A DNA stretch of 23,340 bases from CAZDVQ01 sp964508975 (GCA_964508975.1 CAZDVQ010000067.1:1-23340), one strand, 5' to 3'. Positions 8,747 to 16,786 are shown, numbered from the stretch's first letter. Program-made: numbers and translations. Notes: generated from the sequence alone by a model not told the origin.

Positions 8747-8846
8747 NNNNNNNNNNNNNNNNNNNNNNNNNNNNNNNNNNNNNNNNNNNNNNNNNNNNNN
8801 NNNNNNNNNNNNNNNNNNNNNNNNNNNNNNNNNNNNNNNNNNNNNN
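8747..8846. other. assembly gap (100 N)
   Basis: Exactly 100 N, the usual placeholder for a scaffold gap of unknown size. Both sides carry the same octad repeat, so the gap is probably unresolved tandem repeat. A missing gene cannot be excluded. Apart from copy 3, the array and this gap, I see nothing else in 8566-8960 except the possible -7 element. Confidence 0.95.
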
Positions 8847-8925
8847 GAAATGATATTTTTTGATTTTTTGCTGCAAAAATTAAAGCGACAAGCACATTAT
8901 ACCCAACAATTCAAGCATTTTTTAG

Positions 8926-8933
8926 TAGGTTTG
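8926..8933 (+). promoter_or_regulatory. possible Bacteroidota -7 promoter element before gmhA
   Basis: TAGGTTTG matches the Bacteroidota primary-sigma -7 consensus TAnnTTTG exactly, 27 nt upstream of the gmhA ATG. I see no clear TTTG-type -33 box at the expected spacing, so this rests on one element only. Confidence 0.35.
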
Positions 8934-8960
8934 CGTTTCAAAAGAAAAGATTAAAAGCAA

Positions 8961-9536
8961 ATGAATCAATTTATCAAAGATGTAATCGGCAGAAGCATTG
9001 CCGTAAAGGCTGAAATCCTTCAAAATGAGGCGCTTATACAAACTATAGCGCAAGTTGCAGATATATGTACGAAGGCTTTTGAAGCCGATAAAAAAGTGTT
9101 TTTTTGCGGGAATGGCGGTAGTGCTGCAGATGCACAACACTTGGCAGCCGAGTTGTCGGGCCGTTTTTACATTGACCGTGAGCCATTGTTTTCCGAAGCG
9201 TTGCACGTCAATACCTCGTATTTAACCGCCGTGGCCAACGACTACTCCTACGATGAAGTTTATGCCCGCTTGGTGCGTGCGAAATGCCGCCCTGGCGATG
9301 TGCTTATAGGCTTGAGTACCTCGGGCAACTCAGGTAACGTGCTCAAGGCTTTTGAAGCGGCCAAAACCCGCGAAACCATTACCGTTGCGATGACCGGAGC
9401 ATCGGGCGGCAAGATGAAAGACAGCGCAGACTACCTGATAAACGTGCCATCGAGCGATACGCCTAGGATACAAGAATCGCACATTTTGATTGGCCATATC
9501 ATTTGCGAAATCGTTGAAAACAACCTGTTCCGATGA
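8961..9536 (+). CDS. gmhA: phosphoheptose isomerase (D-sedoheptulose-7-phosphate isomerase)
   Basis: Converts sedoheptulose 7-phosphate to D-glycero-D-manno-heptose 7-phosphate, the first step towards activated heptose for LPS, capsule or glycoprotein. The protein is a SIS-fold of 191 aa, the normal GmhA length. It has the phosphosugar loop CGNGGSAADAQHLAAEL (49-65) and STSGNSGN. The metal/catalytic residues of E. coli GmhA (His61, Glu65, Gln172, His180) align, offset by one, with His60, Glu64, Gln171 and His179 here. The stop overlaps the next gene's start (ATGA), indicating translational coupling with hddC. The ATG at 8961 is preceded by an A-rich leader and no Shine-Dalgarno. Confidence 0.93.
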   Translation: MNQFIKDVIGRSIAVKAEILQNEALIQTIAQVADICTKAFEADKKVFFCGNGGSAADAQHLAAELSGRFYIDREPLFSEALHVNTSYLTAVANDYSYDEVYARLVRAKCRPGDVLIGLSTSGNSGNVLKAFEAAKTRETITVAMTGASGGKMKDSADYLINVPSSDTPRIQESHILIGHIICEIVENNLFR

Positions 9537-10222
9537 ATGCCATCGTACTAGCTGGCGGCTTCGGGACGCGTTTGCGCAGTGTGGTGCAAGATGTGCCCAA
9601 ACCTATGGCGCCCATAGCAGGGAAGCCGTTTTTGGAGCATTTACTCCAGCAGGCTATGGGCTATGGCGTGCGTCACTTCGTACTAGCGACGGGGTATAAA
9701 TCGGAGCTCATCGAGCAGCATTTTGGGAAGATTTACCACCACGCTACCCTATCCTACTCGGTTGAAGATGAGCCACTTGGAACAGGAGGCGCTATCTGGA
9801 AAGCCATGCAAACCTTGTCGCCAGACGAACCCGTTTTCGTGTTGAACGGCGATACCATGTTCAAGGCAGATCTGAACCTCATACGGGAAACTTATTTCAA
9901 ATATGCTGCTGATATGGTTGTTGCGCTCAAGCCCATGCGGGACTTTGATCGTTATGGTACCGTAAATATTGATAATCAAGGCCGTATACAAGCTTTTGAG
10001 GAAAAATCATACCGTCCTTATGGTTTGATTAATGGAGGTATTTACTATTTACGCCCCGATGCTATTGCCCCATACATTGAATCCGCTAAATTCTCGTTTG
10101 AACAAGCTATACTAGAAAGCCATACACAGCATTTACAGATGCAAGGCTACGTGGAAGACGCTTATTTTATTGACATTGGTATACCGGAAGATTATGCCCG
10201 GGCGAATGCCGAATTGCTTTAA
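9533..10222 (+). CDS. hddC: D-glycero-alpha-D-manno-heptose-1-phosphate guanylyltransferase-like nucleotidyltransferase
   Basis: A sugar-1-phosphate nucleotidyltransferase of 229 aa. It has the N-terminal signature LAGGFGTRLR (6-15), then PKPMAPIAGKPFLEH, the substrate loop EPLGTGGA, the metal-binding NGDTMF strand and the C-terminal DIGIPEDYARA. Known: HddC makes GDP-D-glycero-alpha-D-manno-heptose from the heptose 1-phosphate. The 4-nt overlap with gmhA strongly supports heptose over other NDP-sugars. The intervening kinase (HddA) and phosphatase (GmhB) are not in the window and must be encoded elsewhere if the route is complete. A glucose- or mannose-1-phosphate specificity is the main alternative. 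Confidence 0.85.
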   Translation: MNAIVLAGGFGTRLRSVVQDVPKPMAPIAGKPFLEHLLQQAMGYGVRHFVLATGYKSELIEQHFGKIYHHATLSYSVEDEPLGTGGAIWKAMQTLSPDEPVFVLNGDTMFKADLNLIRETYFKYAADMVVALKPMRDFDRYGTVNIDNQGRIQAFEEKSYRPYGLINGGIYYLRPDAIAPYIESAKFSFEQAILESHTQHLQMQGYVEDAYFIDIGIPEDYARANAELL

Positions 10223-10249
10223 AGCCAGTTTTGCGACAAAAGAAACACT

Positions 10250-11185
10250 ATGAAATTAATATCCGTCGTTATCCCCGCTTTCAACGAGGAAGAAAATATA
10301 CCCGTTCTAGCAGCACGCCTGGTCGATATTTTTGCCACTTTACCAGCCTATGATTACGAACTGCTGTTTGTAGACGACGGTAGCTCGGATAAATCGTTGG
10401 AAGTACTACAAACGCTACACCAGGAAAACAACAAGATTAATTACTTGTCGTTCTCCCGCAATTTTGGCCACCAAAATGCCCTAAAGTGTGGTTTATACTA
10501 CGCCAAAGGCGATTGTGCAATCTCGATGGACGCCGATATGCAGCACCCTCCTGCCCTGTTGCCTAGCTTTATCGAAAAGTGGGAAGAAGGTTACGAAATT
10601 GTGTATACCCAACGGGAAGCAGACAAAAATTTGTCGTTTTTCAAAAACAAAACTTCATCGCTATTTTATAAAATCATCGATAAACTATCGGATGTAACGC
10701 TGGAAGAAGGCACTGCCGACTTCAGGTTGCTCGATAAGAAAGTGTTGAACGTGATTAATAACCTCAAGGAGAACGATCTTTTTATCCGAGGTATGATTGC
10801 ATGGATAGGCTTCAAACAGTTTAAAATCAAGTATACCCCCGATAAAAGGTTTGCCGGTACCACCAAGTACAGCTTTTCAAAAATGCTGAAATTAGCCGTT
10901 ACGGGTATTACAGCTTTTAGCATTAAACCGCTCAAGATGGCCTTGCTCATGGGCATTGCTATATCTATCTTTGCCTTTATCTATGCCTTGTATGCGGTGG
11001 CTATGTACTTTTTTACCGATGAGACCGTGCCTGGCTGGACCTCAGTGCTGGTCAGTGTATTGCTCATTGGCGGCCTTCAGTTGATGACCTTGGGCATTAT
11101 TGGTGAGTACCTGGGTCGTTTGTTTATGCAAGCCAAGTACCGTCCGGACTTTATCGTACGAGAAAGCTCCGTTGATAAACCTTAG
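10250..11185 (+). CDS. GT2 glycosyltransferase, GtrB/Dpm1-like, with two C-terminal TM helices
   Basis: A GT-A fold at residues 1-225: PAFNEEEN (9-16), VDDGSSD (41-47) and the metal-binding DADMQHP (Asp94/Asp96), plus the FRGMIAWIG-like segment typical of polyprenyl-phosphate sugar transferases (FIRGMIAWIGFKQ). Two membrane helices follow (about 228-252 and 263-287), then a short basic tail. Known: this family loads glucose or another sugar onto undecaprenyl phosphate, for use by a GT-C enzyme on the periplasmic side. It lies 27 nt after hddC, so it is probably in the same transcript and glycan pathway. Its TAG overlaps the stop of the convergent membrane-protein gene (11182-11185). The sugar and acceptor are unproven. 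Confidence 0.88.
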   Translation: MKLISVVIPAFNEEENIPVLAARLVDIFATLPAYDYELLFVDDGSSDKSLEVLQTLHQENNKINYLSFSRNFGHQNALKCGLYYAKGDCAISMDADMQHPPALLPSFIEKWEEGYEIVYTQREADKNLSFFKNKTSSLFYKIIDKLSDVTLEEGTADFRLLDKKVLNVINNLKENDLFIRGMIAWIGFKQFKIKYTPDKRFAGTTKYSFSKMLKLAVTGITAFSIKPLKMALLMGIAISIFAFIYALYAVAMYFFTDETVPGWTSVLVSVLLIGGLQLMTLGIIGEYLGRLFMQAKYRPDFIVRESSVDKP

Positions 11186-13275
11186 AAATTTTCGAGCCAG
11201 TACGCAGCTTCTACGTTTATCATCGTATCTAAACCAATGCCCTGCTCGTTAGACTTTTGGCGTGTAGCGTTTAACCAGTTCTCATCAGCACGTATTTTGT
11301 TGGCGATATCTTCAATAGCAACAGCCGAGAATCTAGGCACACCAGCAATGGCCTTGTAATCGCGTTTAATGTACCAACGGTAATAGATGTAGCGTTCATC
11401 TTCGCCTAGGCGTTCCATTGGGTAACGGTTTACGATATGGTGCCCGTATAAGCCTACCTCGTGTGCAGGGCGTTTATCCGGAGTAGGTTTATAGGTTCTA
11501 ACGGCTACACCACGTCCATCGAGGGATGCCTTTCGGATAACGACAAGTACAGGTTTATCATTCATGCGTTCGAGCAACTCAGGCGAAACCTCGTTTTGTA
11601 GGAACATGCTGAATAAAGCCTTATTATGGGCAGAAACGGCGCGAGCGTTTTGCATCGACATCAAAGGTAATTCGGCCACCATCGACATGGCGTTCATCTC
11701 GGAGTATTGCTCCATGTCGCCGTCAATAGTGTAATTCATGTCCGAAACACCAACATGGTTGTAGGGCAAGGGCAGAATAGCTTGAAATTGACTAGGGTTA
11801 TAGGCGCTTAATCGTTGTGTTATGCCCGCTTTAAGCTCATCCGAGTAAATATTGTCCTTGTGGTTTTGCTTGTTGTTCATTTCAATGAAATCCTTGGCGT
11901 CTAAAATCAAGAATACCGTTAAGCCGAACATTAGAGCGACTACCCAACGGTGTTTGCTTTCAGCACGGTATTTCTCTACAACGACAATTGAAAAAAGTAC
12001 AACTGGCCACCACCAAACCCACACAAAGCGACCAAGGCACCTAAACTGGGTGAACATATCACTAAGTTTCCGTAAATACCGAATTGGGTTAAAGTAGTTT
12101 TGGATATCGTAGGCCCCATCCATAATTTGATATGAATCGCCTAGAGATATAAAGAACGATATCATGGCTGAGAGAAACAAGCCCATCCACAAGGGCTTGT
12201 AAGGGCCATCCAGTAAAGCACTAAAGGGTAAAAGTGCCTGCTTGTACACTAAACGCAAGATCAGCAACAAGGTGCCTAAAAACAAGGTAAAACCACCTAG
12301 GTATGCATAACTTTCGTAGTAATCGGTGTGGGTACTCCGGATAAGCCAAGGGTTCTTGATAAACGAGTAAGCACTATACAGGTAAGAAAAGTTAAACTTC
12401 CAAGGTGTCCAGCCATAACCCGTTGATGCTGAATCTCTAAGGTGATTATAATCATCAAACATTTTGATGATACCAAATATGATCAAATAGGAAACTAGGA
12501 AAACCGCAGCCATTTTGATGGAGCCCATCAAGAGCTTTTTAAGCGCTGGTATGTTCCAGCTTAAGCCTTCACGGTAATAATCAATGACAAACTGAGCGGG
12601 CAAAAGCATAGCGGCCAACAAGGCCAAATAATAAAAGTGACAGAAGGACGCTATGACCACCCAGGCCGTCAAAACAACATACCATTTCGTCGTATTTTCC
12701 TTGGCCTCGTACAAGCGAATAAGCCAATAAATACCGCCCGTCATCACCCAAGAGTAAGCTAAGGAGAAATGACCAACTTGCAGCCGAAGTATCTGTGGGT
12801 TTATCCATGCAAATGCCAGTGAGCCGACAAGCAGCAGCCAAGCATTAGAGGTAAAGCGTTTTAGTACCAGGAAGATAAACAAGGTGGATATCAAGGCCGC
12901 AATCGCATGGAAAAAATTGTATGGTGCGAACTTGTAGGGTTTCAGGTCATACACATAATCACTGATCAACTTCACTGGCACGGTGAAGGTAAGCGGGTTG
13001 TCTTGATAAAATATGTAATCGCCGTAAGGGTAATTCTGTTGTTGGTTAAGCCAAAAGCCCTTAGCTTTATCTTGTTCTAGGTGCGAGAGGTAGGTAAAAT
13101 TACTATGTTGTCCATCCCAATAAGGTTGAAATGAGGCATTTACTGGGTCGGACCAGAAGTTGCGGAACGCCACTAGACTCAGTATAATTTGAAATAATAC
13201 CAGCCATGCAAACAACTTTTTGTTGTTGTCAAATAGGATGTTTGCGCGTTTGAGTCCTAGCGTGATGTTCGACAT
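11182..13275 (-). CDS. large polytopic membrane protein, possible GT-C-type glycosyltransferase
   Basis: About 697 aa from the chosen ATG (MSNITLG). An in-frame ATG at 13302 would overlap the upstream gene by 16 nt; with 13275 there is an 11-nt spacer. About ten to eleven hydrophobic helices fill residues 20-460. A first extracytoplasmic loop of about 75 residues is rich in aromatic and acidic residues (YWDGQHSNF, NYPYGDYIFYQDN). A soluble domain of about 230 residues closes the protein. A helical bundle with an acidic first loop and a soluble C-terminal part is the layout of GT-C glycosyltransferases, and the gene faces a GtrB-like enzyme that could supply a lipid-linked sugar. I recognise no diagnostic motif, so the function is inferred from topology and location only. 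Confidence 0.7.
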   Translation of the reverse strand: MSNITLGLKRANILFDNNKKLFAWLVLFQIILSLVAFRNFWSDPVNASFQPYWDGQHSNFTYLSHLEQDKAKGFWLNQQQNYPYGDYIFYQDNPLTFTVPVKLISDYVYDLKPYKFAPYNFFHAIAALISTLFIFLVLKRFTSNAWLLLVGSLAFAWINPQILRLQVGHFSLAYSWVMTGGIYWLIRLYEAKENTTKWYVVLTAWVVIASFCHFYYLALLAAMLLPAQFVIDYYREGLSWNIPALKKLLMGSIKMAAVFLVSYLIIFGIIKMFDDYNHLRDSASTGYGWTPWKFNFSYLYSAYSFIKNPWLIRSTHTDYYESYAYLGGFTLFLGTLLLILRLVYKQALLPFSALLDGPYKPLWMGLFLSAMISFFISLGDSYQIMDGAYDIQNYFNPIRYLRKLSDMFTQFRCLGRFVWVWWWPVVLFSIVVVEKYRAESKHRWVVALMFGLTVFLILDAKDFIEMNNKQNHKDNIYSDELKAGITQRLSAYNPSQFQAILPLPYNHVGVSDMNYTIDGDMEQYSEMNAMSMVAELPLMSMQNARAVSAHNKALFSMFLQNEVSPELLERMNDKPVLVVIRKASLDGRGVAVRTYKPTPDKRPAHEVGLYGHHIVNRYPMERLGEDERYIYYRWYIKRDYKAIAGVPRFSAVAIEDIANKIRADENWLNATRQKSNEQGIGLDTMINVEAAYWLENF

Positions 13276-13286
13276 GGTGTTGACTT

Positions 13287-13847
13287 TTAGGACTGCTTCC
13301 ACTTGATGTTGCAGCCGGCGCTCGGGCGTTGGAGCGTTGTTACGGGTTGATCGGATAAAACAGCATCTAGTGCTGCCCGTAAATCCACACCATCGTTTGG
13401 GGTATCGTTTTTAGGTCGGGCACCATCCATTTGACCGCGGTAAACCAATTTTAGCTCGGCATCAAATACGTAAAAATCAGGGGTACAGGCGGCATCGTAA
13501 GCCTTAGCTACTGCTTGGCTTTCATCGTACAAGTATGGGAAGTTATAGCCACATTCAGCAGCATGGATGGTCATTTTATCCGGTGCATCCTGTGGATAAT
13601 TAACCACATCGTTCGAGCTAATACCGATAAAGGCCACGCCCTTGGCTTGGTAATCATCCACCAATTGTACCAATGCCGCGTTGATATGAATCACATATGG
13701 GCAGTGGTTACACAAAAACATGATGACGGTAGCCTTATCCGACTTTAACTCACCCAGGCTGAGCGATTTACCGCTAACGGTATCGGGCAAGGTAAAATCA
13801 GGGGCTAGCGTGCCCAAGGGCAACATGTTCGATTCGGTAAGAGCCAT
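13287..13847 (-). CDS. thioredoxin-fold (AhpC/TSA-like, PRX_like1) redox protein
   Basis: 186 aa with no signal peptide. The redoxin fold opens with PLGTLAPDFTLPDT. The active-site pair is Cys46-x-x-Cys49 (LCNHCPYV), and the distal cis-Pro loop is ACTPDFYVFD. The family's characteristic C-terminal end is PSAGCNIKWK. Known: these cytoplasmic thioredoxin-like proteins are widespread in Bacteroidota and cyanobacteria, with poorly defined substrates; thiol-disulfide exchange or peroxide reduction is assumed. The 100 bp before its ATG consists almost entirely of two heptad arrays, one starting only 5 nt from the start codon. It lies 11 nt upstream of the membrane-protein gene, suggesting cotranscription. 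Confidence 0.87.
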   Translation of the reverse strand: MALTESNMLPLGTLAPDFTLPDTVSGKSLSLGELKSDKATVIMFLCNHCPYVIHINAALVQLVDDYQAKGVAFIGISSNDVVNYPQDAPDKMTIHAAECGYNFPYLYDESQAVAKAYDAACTPDFYVFDAELKLVYRGQMDGARPKNDTPNDGVDLRAALDAVLSDQPVTTLQRPSAGCNIKWKQS

Positions 13848-13852
13848 TTTGG

Positions 13853-13887
13853 GAACTATGAACTATGAATGATGAACTATGAATGAT
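13853..13887. repeat. heptad array 2a (GAAYNAT x5) in the leader of the redoxin gene
   Basis: Five units, GAACTAT or GAATGAT, in perfect 7-bp register. The array ends 5 nt from the redoxin ATG (13845-13847, minus strand). It is the same unit class as arrays 1 and 4. Confidence 0.85.
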
Positions 13888-13895
13888 GAACAAAA

Positions 13896-13950
13896 CTTCT
13901 AACTCCTCTCTTCTAACTCCTCTCTTCTATCTCCTCTCTCCTATCTCTTA
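13896..13950. repeat. heptad array 2b (CTYCTAW/CTCCTCT)
   Basis: Seven full 7-bp units, alternating CTTCTAA (or CTTCTAT, CTCCTAT) with CTCCTCT, then a partial CTCTTA. The last three bases of the array are the stop codon of the upstream EEP gene (13948-13950). Confidence 0.85.
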
Positions 13951-14979
13951 CGGTAGTTCACGTACGAGGGTGATGTAGGTCGGGAAGTGGTCAGAATAAC
14001 CATAGTTGTAGGTTGAACCCGCAAACGAACGCTTAGGGTAACCTTGATAACGACCATCCTTCTGAATCATGTAGCCAGGATTAAAGATTTTAGCCCGCAG
14101 GTAGTAAAATCCTTTTTTCTGTATAAGTCCTTCCGAGATGATAATCTGGTCGAACAGGTTCCAAGAGTCGTTATAGGCCAAAGTACCATAACCTTCTTTG
14201 TACATCTCGTACCAAGGGTTGAAAAAGTCTTTAGCAAACACTTGGTTGAGTTTACCTTTAGCCATCAGTTTTTTAGCCACGCTGCTGTTGGTCGGGTCGT
14301 CGTTCAAGTCGCCCATCACGATGATCTGTGCATCTTTTTCGATGGCATGAATAGAGTCTGCAGCCATTTTGCAAACGGTAGCGGCGTACTCGCGCAAAGG
14401 TGCGCTAGCGGCTTCACCACCACGACGTGAAGGCCAGTGACCCACCATGATGTGCAAAGGTTCGCCCATGTAAACGCCCGATACCAACAAGATGTCACGC
14501 GTTTTGTCGCGATCACCACCGGCTTTAGATAAATCGACAAGTAATGGCTTGCTATTCGTTACTGTAAAGTATTTTGGGTTGTAGAGCAAGCCTACATCAA
14601 TGCCACGCTCATCGGGTGAGTCGAAGTGCACGATCTGGTAATTGCGTTTGGCCAAGTTAGGCTGCTTTACAAAATCTTCGAGTACCAAACGGTTTTCAAC
14701 CTCCGCTACACCCAAGATAGAAGGGCCATCTGGGCTAACGTCGGTACCAATTTCTGAAACAACTTTTGATAAACGACCTAATTTATCAGCGTACACCAAG
14801 CTGGTGTATCGGTACGAGCCCGTTGGCAAGAAATCCGCATCGTTGGTGGTTTCACTATCGATGGTGTCAAAGAGGTTTTCAAAGTTGTAAAAAGCGATGA
14901 CGCCTACTTCAACTCGTTTTTCTTGTGCTTGCGCTAAAGTAGTGAAGCACAAGAGCGCAATGGCAATAATGTTTTTCAT
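13948..14979 (-). CDS. secreted endonuclease/exonuclease/phosphatase (EEP) family protein
   Basis: 343 aa with a signal peptide (MKNIIAIALLCFTTLAQAQ). The EEP/DNase I-like motifs appear in order: FYNFENLFDT (strand 1), GVAEVEN with the metal-binding Glu, DERGIDVGLLYNP, VGHWPSRRGG (His), GDLNDDP (Asp/Asn) and C-terminal YSDHFP (Asp-His). Known: this superfamily cleaves phosphodiester or phosphomonoester bonds; the FYNFENLFD subgroup is common as exported protein in Bacteroidota. Inferred: a periplasmic or extracellular nuclease or phosphatase, possibly for phosphate or nucleic-acid scavenging. There is no T9SS tail. Its stop codon lies inside heptad array 2b, and its upstream spacer holds heptad array 3. 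Confidence 0.87.
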   Translation of the reverse strand: MKNIIAIALLCFTTLAQAQEKRVEVGVIAFYNFENLFDTIDSETTNDADFLPTGSYRYTSLVYADKLGRLSKVVSEIGTDVSPDGPSILGVAEVENRLVLEDFVKQPNLAKRNYQIVHFDSPDERGIDVGLLYNPKYFTVTNSKPLLVDLSKAGGDRDKTRDILLVSGVYMGEPLHIMVGHWPSRRGGEAASAPLREYAATVCKMAADSIHAIEKDAQIIVMGDLNDDPTNSSVAKKLMAKGKLNQVFAKDFFNPWYEMYKEGYGTLAYNDSWNLFDQIIISEGLIQKKGFYYLRAKIFNPGYMIQKDGRYQGYPKRSFAGSTYNYGYSDHFPTYITLVRELP

Positions 14980-15029
14980 GTGTGGGTGGTGATGGTAATA
15001 TCCGTGGGCAAAGCAAAATCATGCCAAAT

Positions 15030-15127
15030 GAGTTAAGAGTTTAAAGTTATGAGTTAAGAGTTTATTAACTTTAAACTCATAACCCTGAACCCATAACCCT
15101 GAACTCTTAACTATTAACTTATAACTC
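15030..15127. repeat. heptad array 3 with internal polarity switch, overlapping the pruA 3' end
   Basis: Fourteen consecutive 7-bp units. Five follow RAGTTWW (GAGTTAA, GAGTTTA, AAGTTAT); then, from 15065, nine follow the opposite-polarity WNAACYN form (TTAACTT, ATAACCC, TGAACCC and others), with no loss of register. The final units contain the pruA stop codon (15119-15121) and its last two codons. Confidence 0.85.
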
Positions 15128-16741
15128 CAAAAACGGGTATCTGTAATCTGTTGGCGGAACAAAATTCTCCTTGATAACCCTTGGCGAGGCCCAGCGGTAC
15201 AAGTTTAATACAGAACCTGCTTTGTCGTTGGTACCCGAAGCACGTGCACCACCAAATGGTTGTTGACCAACTACTGCACCCGTTGGTTTATCATTGATGT
15301 AGAAGTTACCAGCAGCATTGCGCAACTTGTGCGTCAGATAGGCTACCGCATCACGATCCTGGGCAAAAATGGCTCCGGTCAAAGCGTATGGCGAGGTTTG
15401 GTCCAGCAAGTCGAGGGTTTTATCCATCTTCTTGTCGTCGTACACGTAAATGGTTAACACTGGGCCAAACAATTCTTCTTGCATGGTCGTGTACATCGGG
15501 TCTTCAACTTGCAACACGGTTGGCTCAATGAAATAACCTTCCGACTTGTTGTAGTTACCACCAGCAATCACTTTCACGCCTTTATCGGCTTTGGCTTGTG
15601 CGATGTACCCCGTGATTTTATCAAACGAACGCTCGTCGATAACGGCATTGATAAAGTTGCTGAAATCCTCTGGCGAACCCATTTTCATGCTGGCCAAATC
15701 TTCTTGCAAACCAGCTTTAACTTCATTCCAGATGCTCTTGGGCACGTAAGCTCGCGAGGCTGCCGAACATTTTTGACCTTGGTATTCAAAAGCACCGCGC
15801 GATAAAGCCGTAACCAAGGCTTTCACGTTGGCTGTTGGGTGCGCAAATACAAAGTCTTTACCACCTGTTTCGCCCACGATGCGCGGGTAAGTTTTGTATT
15901 TAGAGATATTACCACCGATAGTTTGCCACATGTACTGGAAGGTTTTGGTACTACCTGTAAAGTGTAAACCTGCAAAATCAGGATGGTTAAAGGCTACTTC
16001 GCCAGTCATCGGGCCATCGGCAATCACCATGTTGATGACACCGTCGGGCATACCGGCTTCTTTGAACAAGTCCATGATAACGGCAGCAGAATACACCTGT
16101 GTATCAGATGGTTTCCACACCACAGTATTGCCCAAAAGCACGGGCGCAGCGGCCAAGTTAGCCGCGATAGACGTAAAGTTGAACGGCGTAACCGCGAACA
16201 CAAATCCCTCTAGCGGGCGGTATTCCATGCGGTTCCAGGTACCGGGCGAGCTGTGTAAAGGCTGCTCGTTATAAATCTGTTGAGCAAAATAAGCGTTAAA
16301 ACGGAAGAAATCGGCCATTTCGCAAGCGGCATCAATCTCGGCTTGGTAGGCATTTTTCGATTGCGACAACATGGTCGCGGCGTTCATGCGATCGCGGTAT
16401 GGGCCAGCCAGCAAATCGGCAGCTTTCAGGAAAATACCGGCGCGATCGGCCCAAGGCATATGTTCCCAATCCTTTTTGGCAGCGGCAGCGGCATCAATGG
16501 CCTGCTGAACGTGTTTTTTCTCGGCATGATAGTAGGTCCCCAACTTGTGCGACAACTCGTGCGGCGGCCTGATATCAAACTTCTGCTTGGTTTTAACGGC
16601 CTCGCCCCCAATGATAGAGGTAATCTCGGCCTTGCTTTGTTTCATCCCTTGCAGGGTAGCTTGCAAACTAGCGCGTTCTTTTGAACCTGGGGCATAATTC
16701 AGCACCGGCTCATTCTTCGGGAGTGGTAAGTTGATAGACAT
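15119..16741 (-). CDS. pruA: L-glutamate gamma-semialdehyde (P5C) dehydrogenase
   Basis: Oxidises glutamate semialdehyde to glutamate, the second step of proline catabolism, with NAD+. The protein is 540 aa from ATG 16741 (MSINLPLPKNEPVLNYAPGS), close to the length of stand-alone P5C dehydrogenases of the ALDH4 type. An in-frame ATG at 16762 would add seven unlikely residues. Visible ALDH landmarks: TPFNFTSIAANLAAAP, the cofactor segment WKPSD, FTGSTKTFQYMW, general-base Glu291 (VGETGGKD) and nucleophile Cys325 (QGQKCSAASR); near the end, FGGARASGTNDKAG. There is no PutA (proline dehydrogenase) domain, so that step is encoded elsewhere. The final Glu-Leu-stop codons fall in heptad array 3, and a second heptad array precedes the gene. 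Confidence 0.95.
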   Translation of the reverse strand: MSINLPLPKNEPVLNYAPGSKERASLQATLQGMKQSKAEITSIIGGEAVKTKQKFDIRPPHELSHKLGTYYHAEKKHVQQAIDAAAAAKKDWEHMPWADRAGIFLKAADLLAGPYRDRMNAATMLSQSKNAYQAEIDAACEMADFFRFNAYFAQQIYNEQPLHSSPGTWNRMEYRPLEGFVFAVTPFNFTSIAANLAAAPVLLGNTVVWKPSDTQVYSAAVIMDLFKEAGMPDGVINMVIADGPMTGEVAFNHPDFAGLHFTGSTKTFQYMWQTIGGNISKYKTYPRIVGETGGKDFVFAHPTANVKALVTALSRGAFEYQGQKCSAASRAYVPKSIWNEVKAGLQEDLASMKMGSPEDFSNFINAVIDERSFDKITGYIAQAKADKGVKVIAGGNYNKSEGYFIEPTVLQVEDPMYTTMQEELFGPVLTIYVYDDKKMDKTLDLLDQTSPYALTGAIFAQDRDAVAYLTHKLRNAAGNFYINDKPTGAVVGQQPFGGARASGTNDKAGSVLNLYRWASPRVIKENFVPPTDYRYPFLEL

Positions 16742-16786
16742 GGTTGAGCTTTTTAATTTCAAACGCGAAGATAAGCTTTTGTTTTG

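Noticed and set aside
8508..8876. Reading frames on both strands spanning the N-run
   Set aside because: They translate simple octad repeat and unknown bases, with no coding signal.
10226..10233. CAGTTTTG as a promoter for the glycosyltransferase
   Set aside because: It has one mismatch, no -33 partner, and would leave only about 10 nt of leader; cotranscription with hddC explains the gene better.
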